In this document: piece by piece, positions 23,648 through 31,856 of the stretch
Layout: each line of letters opens with the position of its first letter
Position numbering within the stretch: position 1 is the first letter of the stretch
Assembly: GCA_965221215.1 (NCBI GenBank)
Contig: OZ244872.1
Coordinates: forward strand, 124,001 to 188,000
Direction of reading: 5' to 3'
DNA from: Aldehydirespirator sp965221215
GTDB lineage: Bacteria; Actinomycetota; Acidimicrobiia; Acidimicrobiales; Aldehydirespiratoraceae
Length of the DNA stretch: 64,000 bases
Made by a program: the position numbers and the translations under genes
The notes under the pieces: generated by a model
The model's input: the letters and a program-made list of their open reading frames with translations, nothing else
What the model was told of the DNA's origin: nothing
Databases searched by the model: none

Positions 23648-24637
23648 GTGCCTGGAGGCAAAGAGCGGGAGCTGCGCCGGCGCATCGGCAGCATCCAGTC
23701 CACCAAGAAGATCACCCGCGCCATGGAGCTGATCGCGGCCACCAGGGTGGTGAAGGCCATGCAGCGGGCCAACGCGGCCCGCCCCTACGCCCGCCTCATC
23801 ACCAGCGTCATCGAGGACCTCGCCGCGGGCGGGGCCGAGGTCGACCATCCGCTGCTGCGCCAGGCGCCCGAGGTGCGCAACGTCGGCTTCATCGTCATCA
23901 CCGGCGACCGCGGCCTCGCCGGGGCCTACAACACGTCGGTCATTCGAACCGCCGAGCGCCAGCTCATGGGCCATGTGTCCGAGGGCAAGGGCTATTCGCT
24001 GTGCTGCGTGGGCCGCAAATCAGCCAGCTACTTCCGCTTCCGCAACTACCGCATCGACAGCGCGGTGTCGGGGTTCAGCGACAACCCGTCCTACGACGAC
24101 GCCCGCCGCATCGCCGAGACCGTCAGCGAGTCGTTCCTGTCTGAGGCGGTCGATCAGGTGGAGCTCATCTACACCGAGTTCGTGTCGATGGGAACCCAGC
24201 GGGTGGTGGTGCGGCGCTTCCTGCCCCTGGTCGACACCGAGATGATGGCCAGGGAGGGCTCGGGCGCGGGCCGCGAGGGCAGCTTCGAGTTCGAGCCGTC
24301 CCCCGAGGCGGTGCTGGAGGCGCTGCTGCCCCGCTACACCGAGGCCCGGCTCTACGGTGCGCTGCTCGACGCGGCCGCATCCGAGCACGCCAGCCGCCAG
24401 CGGGCCATGAAGGCGGCCACCGACAACGCCGAGGAGCTGATCACCAAGCTGTCGAGGGCCATGAACCAGGCCCGCCAAGACGCCATCACCACCGAGATCA
24501 TGGAGATCGTGGGCGGCGCCGAGGCCCTCGGCGGCGGCGACTCGGGCGACGCCAGCGATGTCGATGTTGCTCTGGCGTCGATGCTGGCCGGCGAGGATGT
24601 CTCGATGCTGAGTGTCGCGGGTGCTTCGCCCGCCTAG
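23648..24637 (+). CDS. atpG: ATP synthase F1 subunit gamma
   Basis: 329 aa rotor shaft. The N-terminal IGSIQSTKKITRAMELIAATRV and the C-terminal MKAATDNAEELITKLSRAMNQARQ are the coiled-coil signatures. FIVITGDRGLAGAYN is the conserved central motif. The C-terminal end continues about 35 residues (GGDSGDASDVDVALASMLAGED...) beyond the usual coiled coil. GTG start. Confidence 0.96.
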   Translation: MPGGKERELRRRIGSIQSTKKITRAMELIAATRVVKAMQRANAARPYARLITSVIEDLAAGGAEVDHPLLRQAPEVRNVGFIVITGDRGLAGAYNTSVIRTAERQLMGHVSEGKGYSLCCVGRKSASYFRFRNYRIDSAVSGFSDNPSYDDARRIAETVSESFLSEAVDQVELIYTEFVSMGTQRVVVRRFLPLVDTEMMAREGSGAGREGSFEFEPSPEAVLEALLPRYTEARLYGALLDAAASEHASRQRAMKAATDNAEELITKLSRAMNQARQDAITTEIMEIVGGAEALGGGDSGDASDVDVALASMLAGEDVSMLSVAGASPA

Positions 24638-24691
24638 AACCACACCGACAGCACAGCCCAGACTGCAACACAGAAAGAAAGCCACTCACCA

Positions 24692-26179
24692 ATGACCATC
24701 ACCGAATCGGCCCCAGGGACTGGGACTGACCAGACCGGCCAGATCGACCGGACCGACCTTCGCACTGGCCGCATCGTCGGCATCGCCGGCCCGGTCGTGG
24801 ACGTGGAGTTCCCGGCCGGGCACCTGCCCGAGATCAACACCGAGTTGGAGTTCACCGTCGTCGTCGACGGCACCGACGTGCGGGTGCCCGCCGAGGTGGC
24901 CCAGCAGATCGGCGACAACCGGGTGAGAGCCATCGCGCTCAAGCCCACCGACGGCCTCACCCGCGGCACCGAGGTGCGCAACACCGGCCACGGCATCCAG
25001 GTGCCGGTGGGCGACGGCACCCTCGGCCACGTCTGGAACGTGATGGGCGAGTGCCTCGACACGCCGGGCTACGACACCCCCGAGCGCTGGGACATCCACC
25101 GTCCCGCACCCTCCTTCGACTCGCTGGAGCCGTCGGCGCAGATGTTCGAGACCGGCGTGAAGGTGATCGATCTGCTCACCCCCTACAAGCAGGGCGGCAA
25201 GATCGGCCTGTTCGGCGGGGCCGGCGTGGGCAAGACCGTGCTCATCACCGAGATGATCACCCGGGTGGCCACCAACCACGGCGGCGTGTCGGTGTTCGCC
25301 GGGGTGGGCGAGCGCACCCGCGAGGGCACCGACCTGTTCCTGGAGATGGGCGAGACCGTCATGGGCGACGGCACCACCCGGGTGCTCGACAAGGCCGCCC
25401 TGGTGTTCGGCCAGATGGACGAGCCGCCCGGCGTGCGCCTGCGGGTGGCCCTGGCCGGAGTGACCGTGGCCGAGTACTTCCGCGACGTGCAGAACCAGGA
25501 CGTGCTGCTGTTCATCGACAACATCTTCCGGTTCGTGCAGGCCGGCTCCGAGGTCTCCACCCTGCTGGGCCGCATGCCCTCGGCGGTGGGCTACCAGCCC
25601 ACCCTGGCCGACGAGATGGGCGAGCTGCAGGAGCGGATCACCTCAACCAGGGGCAAGTCGATCACGTCGCTGCAGGCCGTGTACGTGCCCGCCGACGACT
25701 ACACCGACCCGGCCCCGTTCACGTCGTTCACCCATTTCGACGGCACCACCGAGCTGAGCCGCGACATCGCCGCGCTGGGCATCTACCCGGCGGTCGATCC
25801 GCTGGCGTCCACGTCCACCATCCTCGACCCGCTGGTGGTGGGCGACCGCCACTATGCGGTGGCCCGCCGGGTGCAGGAGGTGCTGCAGCGCTACAAGGAG
25901 CTTCAGGACATCATCGCCATCCTCGGCCTCGACGAGCTGTCCGAGGAGGACCGGGTGACGGTGGACCGGGCCCGCAAGGTGCAGCGCTTCCTGTCGCAGC
26001 CCATGTTCGTGGCCAAGAACTTCACCGGCCAGGACGGCATCTTCACCCCGGTGGCCGAGACCATCGAGTCGTTCGAGGCGCTGGTCAACGGCGACATGGA
26101 CGACCTCCCCGAGCAAGCCTTCTACATGGTGGGCGGCGCCTCCGACGTGGAGCGCAAAGCCGCCGAGCTGCAGGCCTGA
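24692..26179 (+). CDS. atpD: ATP synthase F1 subunit beta
   Basis: 495 aa catalytic subunit. P-loop GGAGVGKTVLI, the catalytic Glu in GVGERTREG, the DELSEED loop as DELSEEDR, and MPSAVGYQPTLADEMG. Its stop (CCTGACATGG) is the first of three copies of the atpD-atpC junction. Confidence 0.98.
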   Translation: MTITESAPGTGTDQTGQIDRTDLRTGRIVGIAGPVVDVEFPAGHLPEINTELEFTVVVDGTDVRVPAEVAQQIGDNRVRAIALKPTDGLTRGTEVRNTGHGIQVPVGDGTLGHVWNVMGECLDTPGYDTPERWDIHRPAPSFDSLEPSAQMFETGVKVIDLLTPYKQGGKIGLFGGAGVGKTVLITEMITRVATNHGGVSVFAGVGERTREGTDLFLEMGETVMGDGTTRVLDKAALVFGQMDEPPGVRLRVALAGVTVAEYFRDVQNQDVLLFIDNIFRFVQAGSEVSTLLGRMPSAVGYQPTLADEMGELQERITSTRGKSITSLQAVYVPADDYTDPAPFTSFTHFDGTTELSRDIAALGIYPAVDPLASTSTILDPLVVGDRHYAVARRVQEVLQRYKELQDIIAILGLDELSEEDRVTVDRARKVQRFLSQPMFVAKNFTGQDGIFTPVAETIESFEALVNGDMDDLPEQAFYMVGGASDVERKAAELQA

Positions 26180-26277
26180 CATGGGTGTTCGTGGCGGTGG
26201 GCCGGGCCGCGCCTCGGCAGGAGCCTGACATGGGTGAGTGCCGGGCATGGGCAGTGCCAGCGTGAGAGCCTGACATG
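26177..26277 (+). repeat. Triplicated atpD-atpC stop-start junction with two micro-ORFs
   Basis: CCTGACATGG occurs at 26175, 26224 and 26269. The ATGs at 26181 and 26230 open frames of 15 codons (stop 26226-26228) and 11 codons (stop 26263-26265); the third ATG (26275) is atpC. Micro-ORF 1 ends with the same GCCTGAC context as atpD itself. Confidence 0.6.
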
Positions 26278-26673
26278 GCTGTAGAACTCGACGTGGAGTT
26301 GGTCTCACCCGAGGACGTGACCTACTCGGGCACCGCCGAGATGGTGATCGTGCGCACGGTGACTGAGGGCGACATCGCCTTCCAGGCCGGGCACGTGCCG
26401 TTCCTGGGGGTGCTGGCCCCCTGGTCGGTGGACGTGCTGCGCCCAGGCGGAGAGCGCGACACCTTCGCGGTGCACCGCGGCTTCGTCGAGGTCAGCCACA
26501 ACAAGGTCACGATCCTCTCAGACGTGTCCGAGGCCGCCGACGAGATCGACACGGACCGAGCTGCCGCGGCCCGGCAGCGGGCCGAAGAGACGCTCAAGTC
26601 CGACCCCGACCACGAGGTCGCAGCCGTCGCGCTGGAGCGGGCCGAGCTGCGTCTGAGAGTCGCGGCTGCCTAG
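26275..26673 (+). CDS. atpC: ATP synthase F1 subunit epsilon
   Basis: 132 aa. The N-terminal beta-sandwich contains VELVSPEDVTYSGTAEMVIVRTVTEGDIAFQAGHVPFLGVL, followed by a helical C-terminal hairpin (AAAARQRAEETLKSDPDHEVAAVALERAELRLR). Couples the rotor to the c-ring and can inhibit hydrolysis. Last gene of the operon, convergent with glpX 20 bp away. Confidence 0.95.
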   Translation: MAVELDVELVSPEDVTYSGTAEMVIVRTVTEGDIAFQAGHVPFLGVLAPWSVDVLRPGGERDTFAVHRGFVEVSHNKVTILSDVSEAADEIDTDRAAAARQRAEETLKSDPDHEVAAVALERAELRLRVAAA

Positions 26674-26693
26674 AGCGCCGGCGGGCGGCGGTC

Positions 26694-27674
26694 CTAGAGA
26701 TCCCGGGCCTTGCGGTGGCGGTGGCGGCCCTCGATCAGGCGCACCGTGCCGGAGCGGCTGCGCATCACCAGTGACTGGGTGTGGCAGTAGTTGGCGTCGA
26801 AGTGCACGCCCTGGAGCAGGTCGCCGTCGGTTACTCCGGTGGCGGCGAAGAAGCAGTTGTCGGTGTTGACGAGGTCGTCCTGGGTGAGCACTCGCTCCAC
26901 CTCGTAGCCCAGCTTGGTGAGGGCCTTGCGCTCGTGGTCGTTGCGGGGCCACAGGCGGCCCTGCAAAGCGCCGCCCATGCACTTGATGGCGGCCGCGGTG
27001 ATCACGCCCTCGGGGGTGCCGCCGATGCCGAAGAGGATGTCGGCGCCGGTGTGGGGCCAGGCGGTGGAGATGGCGCCAGCCACGTCGCCGTCGGGGATCA
27101 GCCGGATGCGGGCCCCGGCCTCGCGCACCTCGGCGATCAGGTCGTTGTGGCGGTCGCGGTCGAGGATCACCGCGGTCAGGTCCCGCACGAACTCGCCCTT
27201 GGCGTCGGCCACCGCCTTCAGGTTGTCGGTCGGCGACTTGGTGATGTCGATCACTCCGGCGGCTTCGGGGCCGGCCGCGATCTTCTCCATGTACACGCAG
27301 GGGCCGGGATCGAACATCGTGCCCCGGTCGGCCACGGCGATCACCGACAGGGCGTTGGCCCGTCCCAGCGAGGTGAGGGTGGTGCCGTCTATCGGGTCGA
27401 CGGCCACGTCGGTCTGGGGCAGTTGGCCGTTGCCGACCCGCTCCCCGTTGTAGAGCATGGGGGCCTCGTCCTTCTCGCCCTCGCCGATGATGACGATGCC
27501 GTCCATCGAGATGTCGCTCAGCACCCTGCGCATGGCGTCCACCGCGGCCCCGTCGGCGCCGTCCTTGTCGCCCCGGCCCATCCAGCGCGATGCCGCTATG
27601 GCCGCGCCCTCGGTGATGCGCACCAACTCCAGCGCGATGTTGCGGTCGGGTTTGGGATGAGTCGAAGACACCAT
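26694..27674 (-). CDS. glpX: Class II fructose-1,6-bisphosphatase (GlpX)
   Basis: 326 aa gluconeogenic phosphatase hydrolysing fructose 1,6-bisphosphate. Metal-binding motif VDPIDGTTLTSLG, IIGEGEKDEAPMLYNGE upstream and GIGGTPEGVITAAAIKCMGG downstream are family signatures. The ATG at 27674 gives the typical N-terminus MVSSTHPKPDRNIALELVRI, as in mycobacterial GlpX. A TAGGTT hexamer lies 8 nt upstream of it. Confidence 0.96.
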   Translation of the reverse strand: MVSSTHPKPDRNIALELVRITEGAAIAASRWMGRGDKDGADGAAVDAMRRVLSDISMDGIVIIGEGEKDEAPMLYNGERVGNGQLPQTDVAVDPIDGTTLTSLGRANALSVIAVADRGTMFDPGPCVYMEKIAAGPEAAGVIDITKSPTDNLKAVADAKGEFVRDLTAVILDRDRHNDLIAEVREAGARIRLIPDGDVAGAISTAWPHTGADILFGIGGTPEGVITAAAIKCMGGALQGRLWPRNDHERKALTKLGYEVERVLTQDDLVNTDNCFFAATGVTDGDLLQGVHFDANYCHTQSLVMRSRSGTVRLIEGRHRHRKARDL

Positions 27675-27682
27675 GGGCCGCG

Positions 27683-27688
27683 AACCTA
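27683..27688 (-). promoter_or_regulatory. -10 element of glpX (near-leaderless)
   Basis: TAGGTT on the minus strand, 8 nt before the ATG at 27674, with no Shine-Dalgarno between. Confidence 0.45.
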
Positions 27689-27785
27689 TCGGAAGGCAGC
27701 CACCGCCGCGAGCAGCGGCAGTTCGGGCTGCTGCGTCGGGGCAGGCATGACACGGGGCGGGCATCGGGGTGGCAAGATGGTGCTG

Positions 27786-28889
27786 ATGTCGGCCGCGTTT
27801 CGGGACAGGCTCCGCCGGGCTTTGGGGGATGCAGATCCCGAGCCGCCCGCGGTCGAGCTGAGTGATGGGGTTCTTGCGGTTGGCGATGACGGGGATGATC
27901 CTGGCGACGGGGAGGATCCCGATGGCGGCGAAGCCGGGGAGTGGCTGGCCTACGAGCTTCACGAGTGGGCGCTCGAGAGCCGGGTCATGCTGCAGCAGCT
28001 GCTAGTGGTCGACAAGGTGGTTCACTCGTGGCAGGGCACCACCTTGATGGTCCACGAATCGCTGGAGGAAACGGTCGACGGTCTCGTGGACGAGGTCGAG
28101 GAGGCCGAGCGGGCGAAGGAGGCGACTACCCGCCCCATCGGCTCGGAGGACTCCCTGACCGCCTTCGAGTTGGCCGAATGGCCCGAGGCGCTGCGCGCCG
28201 AGCTCGTGGAACTGCTGGTACAGGCCCGCGTGCCCCACGTCTTGGACACCGAAGGCGACGCCGCCGAGGACGGTGCGGCCGAGAGGGACGCGGCTGCGGT
28301 TGATACAGCCGAGAGTGGTGCAGTCGCGGTTGACGCGTCTGAGAGGGACATCGTCGCCGGTGCTGTCGTAGGCAGTGAACCCGCCACGGGTGGACCAATC
28401 CTGGGCAGCACGCAGATTCTGGGCGACGCTGAGATCCTGGGCGACGCTGATCAGAACTCTGACGACAACACTGGTGAGCACACCGACGAGGGAGACGCAG
28501 CGAACAGGGGGGTGTGCGACCTGTTGGTTCGCGAGGCGGACGAGGAACGGGTCGAGTTGTTGATCGACGACTTGCTGGCCCGCGAGGAGGAGGCTCAATT
28601 CGAGGAACTCGACGGCTTGGAGGTCAACAACCTTCTCAGCGCCCTGTTCGTGGCGTGCGACCGACTGCGCCGAGATCCGGGCGACGTCGAGGACATGCGG
28701 AGCGTGGCGATGCACGCTCGGCGGATCGCCGGGGTGCGGACGCCGTTCGGCTTCTCCGCCTCCAGTTGGCGAAGCCTGCGCGACTCGGTGGGCGAGCTGC
28801 TCGCCTCGGTGGAGGACATGGGAGTCGACAGCGAGGATCGGCGCGAGCTGGCCCACCGAATGAGCGACACATTGAGAACGCTGGTCTGA
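27786..28889 (+). CDS. Acidic protein with a duplicated domain and low-complexity insert, unknown function
   Basis: 367 aa, unrecognised. Two related units are visible. Unit 1 (about 45-105) reads WLAYELHEW...HSWQGTTLMVHESLEETVDGLVDEVEEA. Unit 2 begins FELAEWPEALRAELVELLVQARVPHVLDTEGD and resumes, after about 105 residues of Ala/Asp/Glu-rich low-complexity sequence, as CDLLVREADEERVELLIDDLL. The insert sits where unit 1 has WQGTT, so it seems to have expanded inside a hairpin of unit 2. The final 90 residues are helical. Charged and soluble, no signal peptide. CAAGAT lies 7 nt before the ATG at 27786; an in-frame ATG at 27777 is the alternative. Confidence 0.6.
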   Translation: MSAAFRDRLRRALGDADPEPPAVELSDGVLAVGDDGDDPGDGEDPDGGEAGEWLAYELHEWALESRVMLQQLLVVDKVVHSWQGTTLMVHESLEETVDGLVDEVEEAERAKEATTRPIGSEDSLTAFELAEWPEALRAELVELLVQARVPHVLDTEGDAAEDGAAERDAAAVDTAESGAVAVDASERDIVAGAVVGSEPATGGPILGSTQILGDAEILGDADQNSDDNTGEHTDEGDAANRGVCDLLVREADEERVELLIDDLLAREEEAQFEELDGLEVNNLLSALFVACDRLRRDPGDVEDMRSVAMHARRIAGVRTPFGFSASSWRSLRDSVGELLASVEDMGVDSEDRRELAHRMSDTLRTLV

Positions 28890-28950
28890 GCGATCTGGGA
28901 ACGCGCGCGGGTAGGTGCAAGCCCGTCGCGCCGAGGCAGGCGCTCATTCT

Positions 28951-29020
28951 CATCGCGGCCATTGTTTTCATCGCGGCCATTGTTTTCATCGCGGCGATTG
29001 TTCATCGCGGCGATGGCTCG
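28951..29020 (+). repeat. 18-bp tandem repeat before the J-domain-like gene
   Basis: CATCGCGGCCATTGTTTT recurs at 28951, 28969, 28987 and, shortened, at 29003. It fills much of the 169-bp gap upstream of 29059. A stretch at about 28906-28940 (GGTGCAAGCCCGTCGCG) resembles the tail of the dispersed repeat in reverse. Confidence 0.7.
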
Positions 29021-29046
29021 TGGCGGCGATGGCTCACCGCGGCCAC

Positions 29047-29052
29047 TAGCTT
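29047..29052 (+). promoter_or_regulatory. -10 element of the J-domain-like gene (leaderless)
   Basis: TAGCTT, 6 nt before the GTG at 29059. No Shine-Dalgarno sequence. Confidence 0.5.
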
Positions 29053-29058
29053 GGCTGG

Positions 29059-29787
29059 GTGTTGCTGGCCGAGCTGGAGATCTTCCACAGCAGGCCGATA
29101 GCCCCCACCCGCAGGATTTCGATTGGCCGGGCGTGGCTGCCCGGCTCACCGGATGGATCCGCCCCGGGCCCAGGCAGCCTGCTGCTGGGCGCGGTGTGTG
29201 CCCGCTTCGGGCCCGGTCTCCCCGCTGATCGGCTGGGAGAGGTCACCGAGCTTGTGTACGAGTTGGAGCAGGGAAGCCCGGTGGCGCAACCCCGGCTGAG
29301 GCACCGATTGCAGCGAGACCGGGTCGGCTTGACCCGCAGCCACCAGAGGCTCTACGGCCCTGACGGCCAAGGCTCGATCGAGCAGTTGACCTGCGAGTTC
29401 GACGGGGCCCGCGCCACTGCGAGCCAACTCGTGCTCGGTTCCGTCTACGCGGCGGGATTGGCCAGTGTCGCCGTTCGAGCCGAGGCGTTGCGGGCGGTGC
29501 AGCGAGGTCTGGCGTGGCGGGGAGACGTGACGCCGGCTCTGTTTGCGTACCTGTCGGCGAGCCAGTCGTCGGCGAGGCCGGCCCCCGCCGTCGATGATCC
29601 TGTCGGGTGGGCGCTGGACGTCCTGGGGTTCGAGCGCGAGGTCGAGCTGCCCGAGCAGGCCGAGATCCGGCGCGGCTTCCGGGAGGCATTGCGGGCCGCC
29701 CATCCCGACCTCGGCGCGGCCGAAGCCGAGGCCGCCGACCGCATCGCGGTGCTGAGCGAGGCTCGCCGGATCCTCCTGGCACGTTAG
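29059..29787 (+). CDS. Protein with C-terminal J-domain-like region
   Basis: 242 aa. The N-terminal 170 residues are not recognised. The last 65 residues (WALDVLGFEREVELPEQAEIRRGFREALRAAHPDLGA...DRIAVLSEARRILL) match the layout of a J-domain: helix I with L-G, basic helix II, the HPD tripeptide that stimulates DnaK, then helix III ending in an LLxAR-like motif. A C-terminal J-domain without zinc fingers suggests a specialised DnaK recruiter. It may form a unit with the acidic protein upstream, as both precede ppk2. Leaderless GTG start. Confidence 0.6.
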   Translation: MLLAELEIFHSRPIAPTRRISIGRAWLPGSPDGSAPGPGSLLLGAVCARFGPGLPADRLGEVTELVYELEQGSPVAQPRLRHRLQRDRVGLTRSHQRLYGPDGQGSIEQLTCEFDGARATASQLVLGSVYAAGLASVAVRAEALRAVQRGLAWRGDVTPALFAYLSASQSSARPAPAVDDPVGWALDVLGFEREVELPEQAEIRRGFREALRAAHPDLGAAEAEAADRIAVLSEARRILLAR

Positions 29788-29877
29788 GCAAAGGCCGAGC
29801 GCGGCGGGCGAGTCGCTTTGAGAGCTAGCACCAGAGGGTGACTGTGGGCGCGCTGGCTCGCAGCTTGCAGCCTGAAC

Positions 29878-29883
29878 TAGGGT
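29878..29883 (+). promoter_or_regulatory. -10 element of ppk2 (leaderless)
   Basis: TAGGGT, 7 nt before the GTG at 29891. This spacing favours that GTG over the one at 29882. Confidence 0.5.
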
Positions 29884-29890
29884 GCGCGCC

Positions 29891-30742
29891 GTGAGCGTGG
29901 ACTTGGACTCAACGCTGAACACTCTGGACAGCGCCGCCTCGGCGGTGGGCGCGACCGGGAAGCGCAAGAAGATCAAGAACAGCGACTACGAGCGGGAGTT
30001 GAGCCGCCTGCAGGAGGAGCTGGTGGTGCTCCAGCGCTGGATCCGCCACAAGGGCCTGAAGGTGGTGGTCATCTTCGAGGGCCGCGACGCCGCCGGCAAG
30101 GGCGGGGTCATCAAGCGGATCACCGAGCGGCTGAATCCTCGGGTGGCGAGGGTGGTGGCCCTGGGCACGCCCAGCGACCGCGAGAAGACCCAGTGGTGGT
30201 TCCAGCGCTACGTGGCCGAGCTGCCCGCCGCGGGGGAGATGGTCCTGTTCGACCGCAGCTGGTACAACCGCGGGCTGGTCGAGCCGGTGATGGGCTTCTG
30301 CACCGAGGAGGAGTACAAGGAGTTCCTGCGGTCGTGTCCCGAGTTCGAGCGGATGCTGGTGCGGTCGGGGATCATCCTCATCAAGTACTGGTTCTCGGTG
30401 AGCGACGCCGAGCAGGAGCGGCGGTTTCAGAGCCGGATCGCGGATCCGCTGAAGCGTTGGAAGCTGTCGCCGATGGATGTGCAGGGCCGGTCCCGGTGGG
30501 TGGACTTCTCCAAGGCCAAGGACACTCTGTTCGCCCACACCGACATCAAGCAGGCCCCTTGGTATGTGGTGGACGCCGACTCCAAGAAGCGGGCCCGGCT
30601 GAACTGCATCTCGCACCTGCTGTCGCTGATCCCGTACGAGACGGTGCCCTGGGAGGAGGTCGAGCTGCCCGAGCGCCAGTCCGGCGTGGGCTACGTGAGG
30701 CCGCCGATCTCAGACCAGACGTTTGTGCCCGAGGTGTACTAG
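29891..30742 (+). CDS. ppk2: Polyphosphate kinase 2
   Basis: 283 aa, single PPK2 domain. Transfers phosphate between polyphosphate and nucleoside phosphates. Walker A VIFEGRDAAGKGGVI, the lid/substrate motif FDRSWYNRGLVEPVMGF, and KRWKLSPMD and WYVVDADSKKRAR near the C-terminus are family signatures. The class I layout suggests ADP or GDP as acceptor, though specificity cannot be read safely. Confidence 0.94.
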   Translation: MSVDLDSTLNTLDSAASAVGATGKRKKIKNSDYERELSRLQEELVVLQRWIRHKGLKVVVIFEGRDAAGKGGVIKRITERLNPRVARVVALGTPSDREKTQWWFQRYVAELPAAGEMVLFDRSWYNRGLVEPVMGFCTEEEYKEFLRSCPEFERMLVRSGIILIKYWFSVSDAEQERRFQSRIADPLKRWKLSPMDVQGRSRWVDFSKAKDTLFAHTDIKQAPWYVVDADSKKRARLNCISHLLSLIPYETVPWEEVELPERQSGVGYVRPPISDQTFVPEVY

Positions 30743-30749
30743 GGCTAGT

Positions 30750-31442
30750 TCACCCCACGTTGGCGCGCAGCAGCTTGAGAGTGCGCGACCAAGCGGTGTT
30801 CCAGGCCGACTCGTCGTAGGTGCCGAGCGGGTTCTCCCAGTTGCCGAATCCGTGGCCGGTGCCTTCGTAGGTGTGGAACACCACGTCCTTGCCCATGCCT
30901 CGCAGCTGTGCGGCCAGCGCTTGACAGGCGTCGGGCGGGAAGAAGTCGTCGCTGGCCGCGAAGTGGCCCTCGACCTTGGCGCTTAGGTTGCTCCAGTCGA
31001 GCGAGTCGTCGCCGAGGGGCGCGCCGTAGAACGGGGCCGCGGCCGACACCCGGCCGCCAGCGAGGGCCGCGATGCGCAGGGTGAGAAGCCCGCCCATGCA
31101 GAAGCCGGTGACGCCGACGGCCGACGATGAGCAGGCGTCGTGGCCGAGCAGGTAGTCGATGGCGGCGGACATGTCGCGGGCGGCCCGCTCCGGCGGCAGG
31201 CTGGTCATGAGCTCGCCGGCCTTGTCCATCTCGGTGTGGGCGGCCATCTCGCCGTGGTACAGGTCGGGGGCGAGGGCGGTGAAGCCCTCCTCGGCGAGCA
31301 GGTCGCACACGGCCTTGATCTGGGGAACTAGCCCCCACCACTCCTGCAGCACGATCACCCCGGGCCCCGAGCCCCCGGCCGCAGCGGCCACATAGCCCCG
31401 AGCCGTCGATCCGTTGGCGGCAAACTCCACCATCTCACCCAT
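30750..31442 (-). CDS. Dienelactone hydrolase family protein
   Basis: 230 aa alpha/beta hydrolase. Catalytic triad visible: nucleophile Cys in GVTGFCMGG, Asp in AASDDFFPPD, His in GTGHGFGNW. VIVLQEWWGLVPQIK is the typical N-terminal oxyanion segment. Relatives open lactone rings in aromatic degradation, but many have unknown substrates. The ATG at 31442 follows GGGAGAGG; the frame continues upstream into 81-bp repeats, which is not coding. Confidence 0.9.
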   Translation of the reverse strand: MGEMVEFAANGSTARGYVAAAAGGSGPGVIVLQEWWGLVPQIKAVCDLLAEEGFTALAPDLYHGEMAAHTEMDKAGELMTSLPPERAARDMSAAIDYLLGHDACSSSAVGVTGFCMGGLLTLRIAALAGGRVSAAAPFYGAPLGDDSLDWSNLSAKVEGHFAASDDFFPPDACQALAAQLRGMGKDVVFHTYEGTGHGFGNWENPLGTYDESAWNTAWSRTLKLLRANVG

Positions 31443-31604
31443 CAGTCGCCTCTCCCTGGTTATCTCGCGTGTGGTTGTCTCTTGTGTACGGAACTGCGCA
31501 CACTGCAAGCCTGCCAGGCCCCAGCGGTTTCCGCTAGCGCCGTGCCCGGCCGGCGAGCGCGCCATCCGGTCCCGAGCCCATCGTCGGCCAGACCTCAGCG
31601 TTCC

Positions 31605-31773
31605 GGTCGTCGCGGTTGGCGCCGTGTGGGCCAGCGGTCGCACCCGCTCAGCCCTGAGCCCGTCGTTTGCGGGCCGCAGCGCTTTGGTCGTCGCGGTTGG
31701 CGCCGTGTGGGCCAGCGGTCGCACCCGCTCAGCCCTGAGCCCGTCGTTTGCGGGCCGCAGCGTTCCGGTCGTC
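31605..31773. repeat. 81-bp tandem repeat upstream of the hydrolase gene
   Basis: Two full copies (31605-31685, 31686-31766) and the first bases of a third, differing at few positions; a degraded copy precedes them. The whole gap 31443-31856 (414 bp) holds only these repeats and no gene that I can support. Confidence 0.8.
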
Positions 31774-31856
31774 ATAGCCAGCGGCTGGGGCCTGGCGGGC
31801 TGGTGTCCTGCCCTAATCCGGGTGGCGCGATCCCTGACCATGTTTGGCTCGATCTG

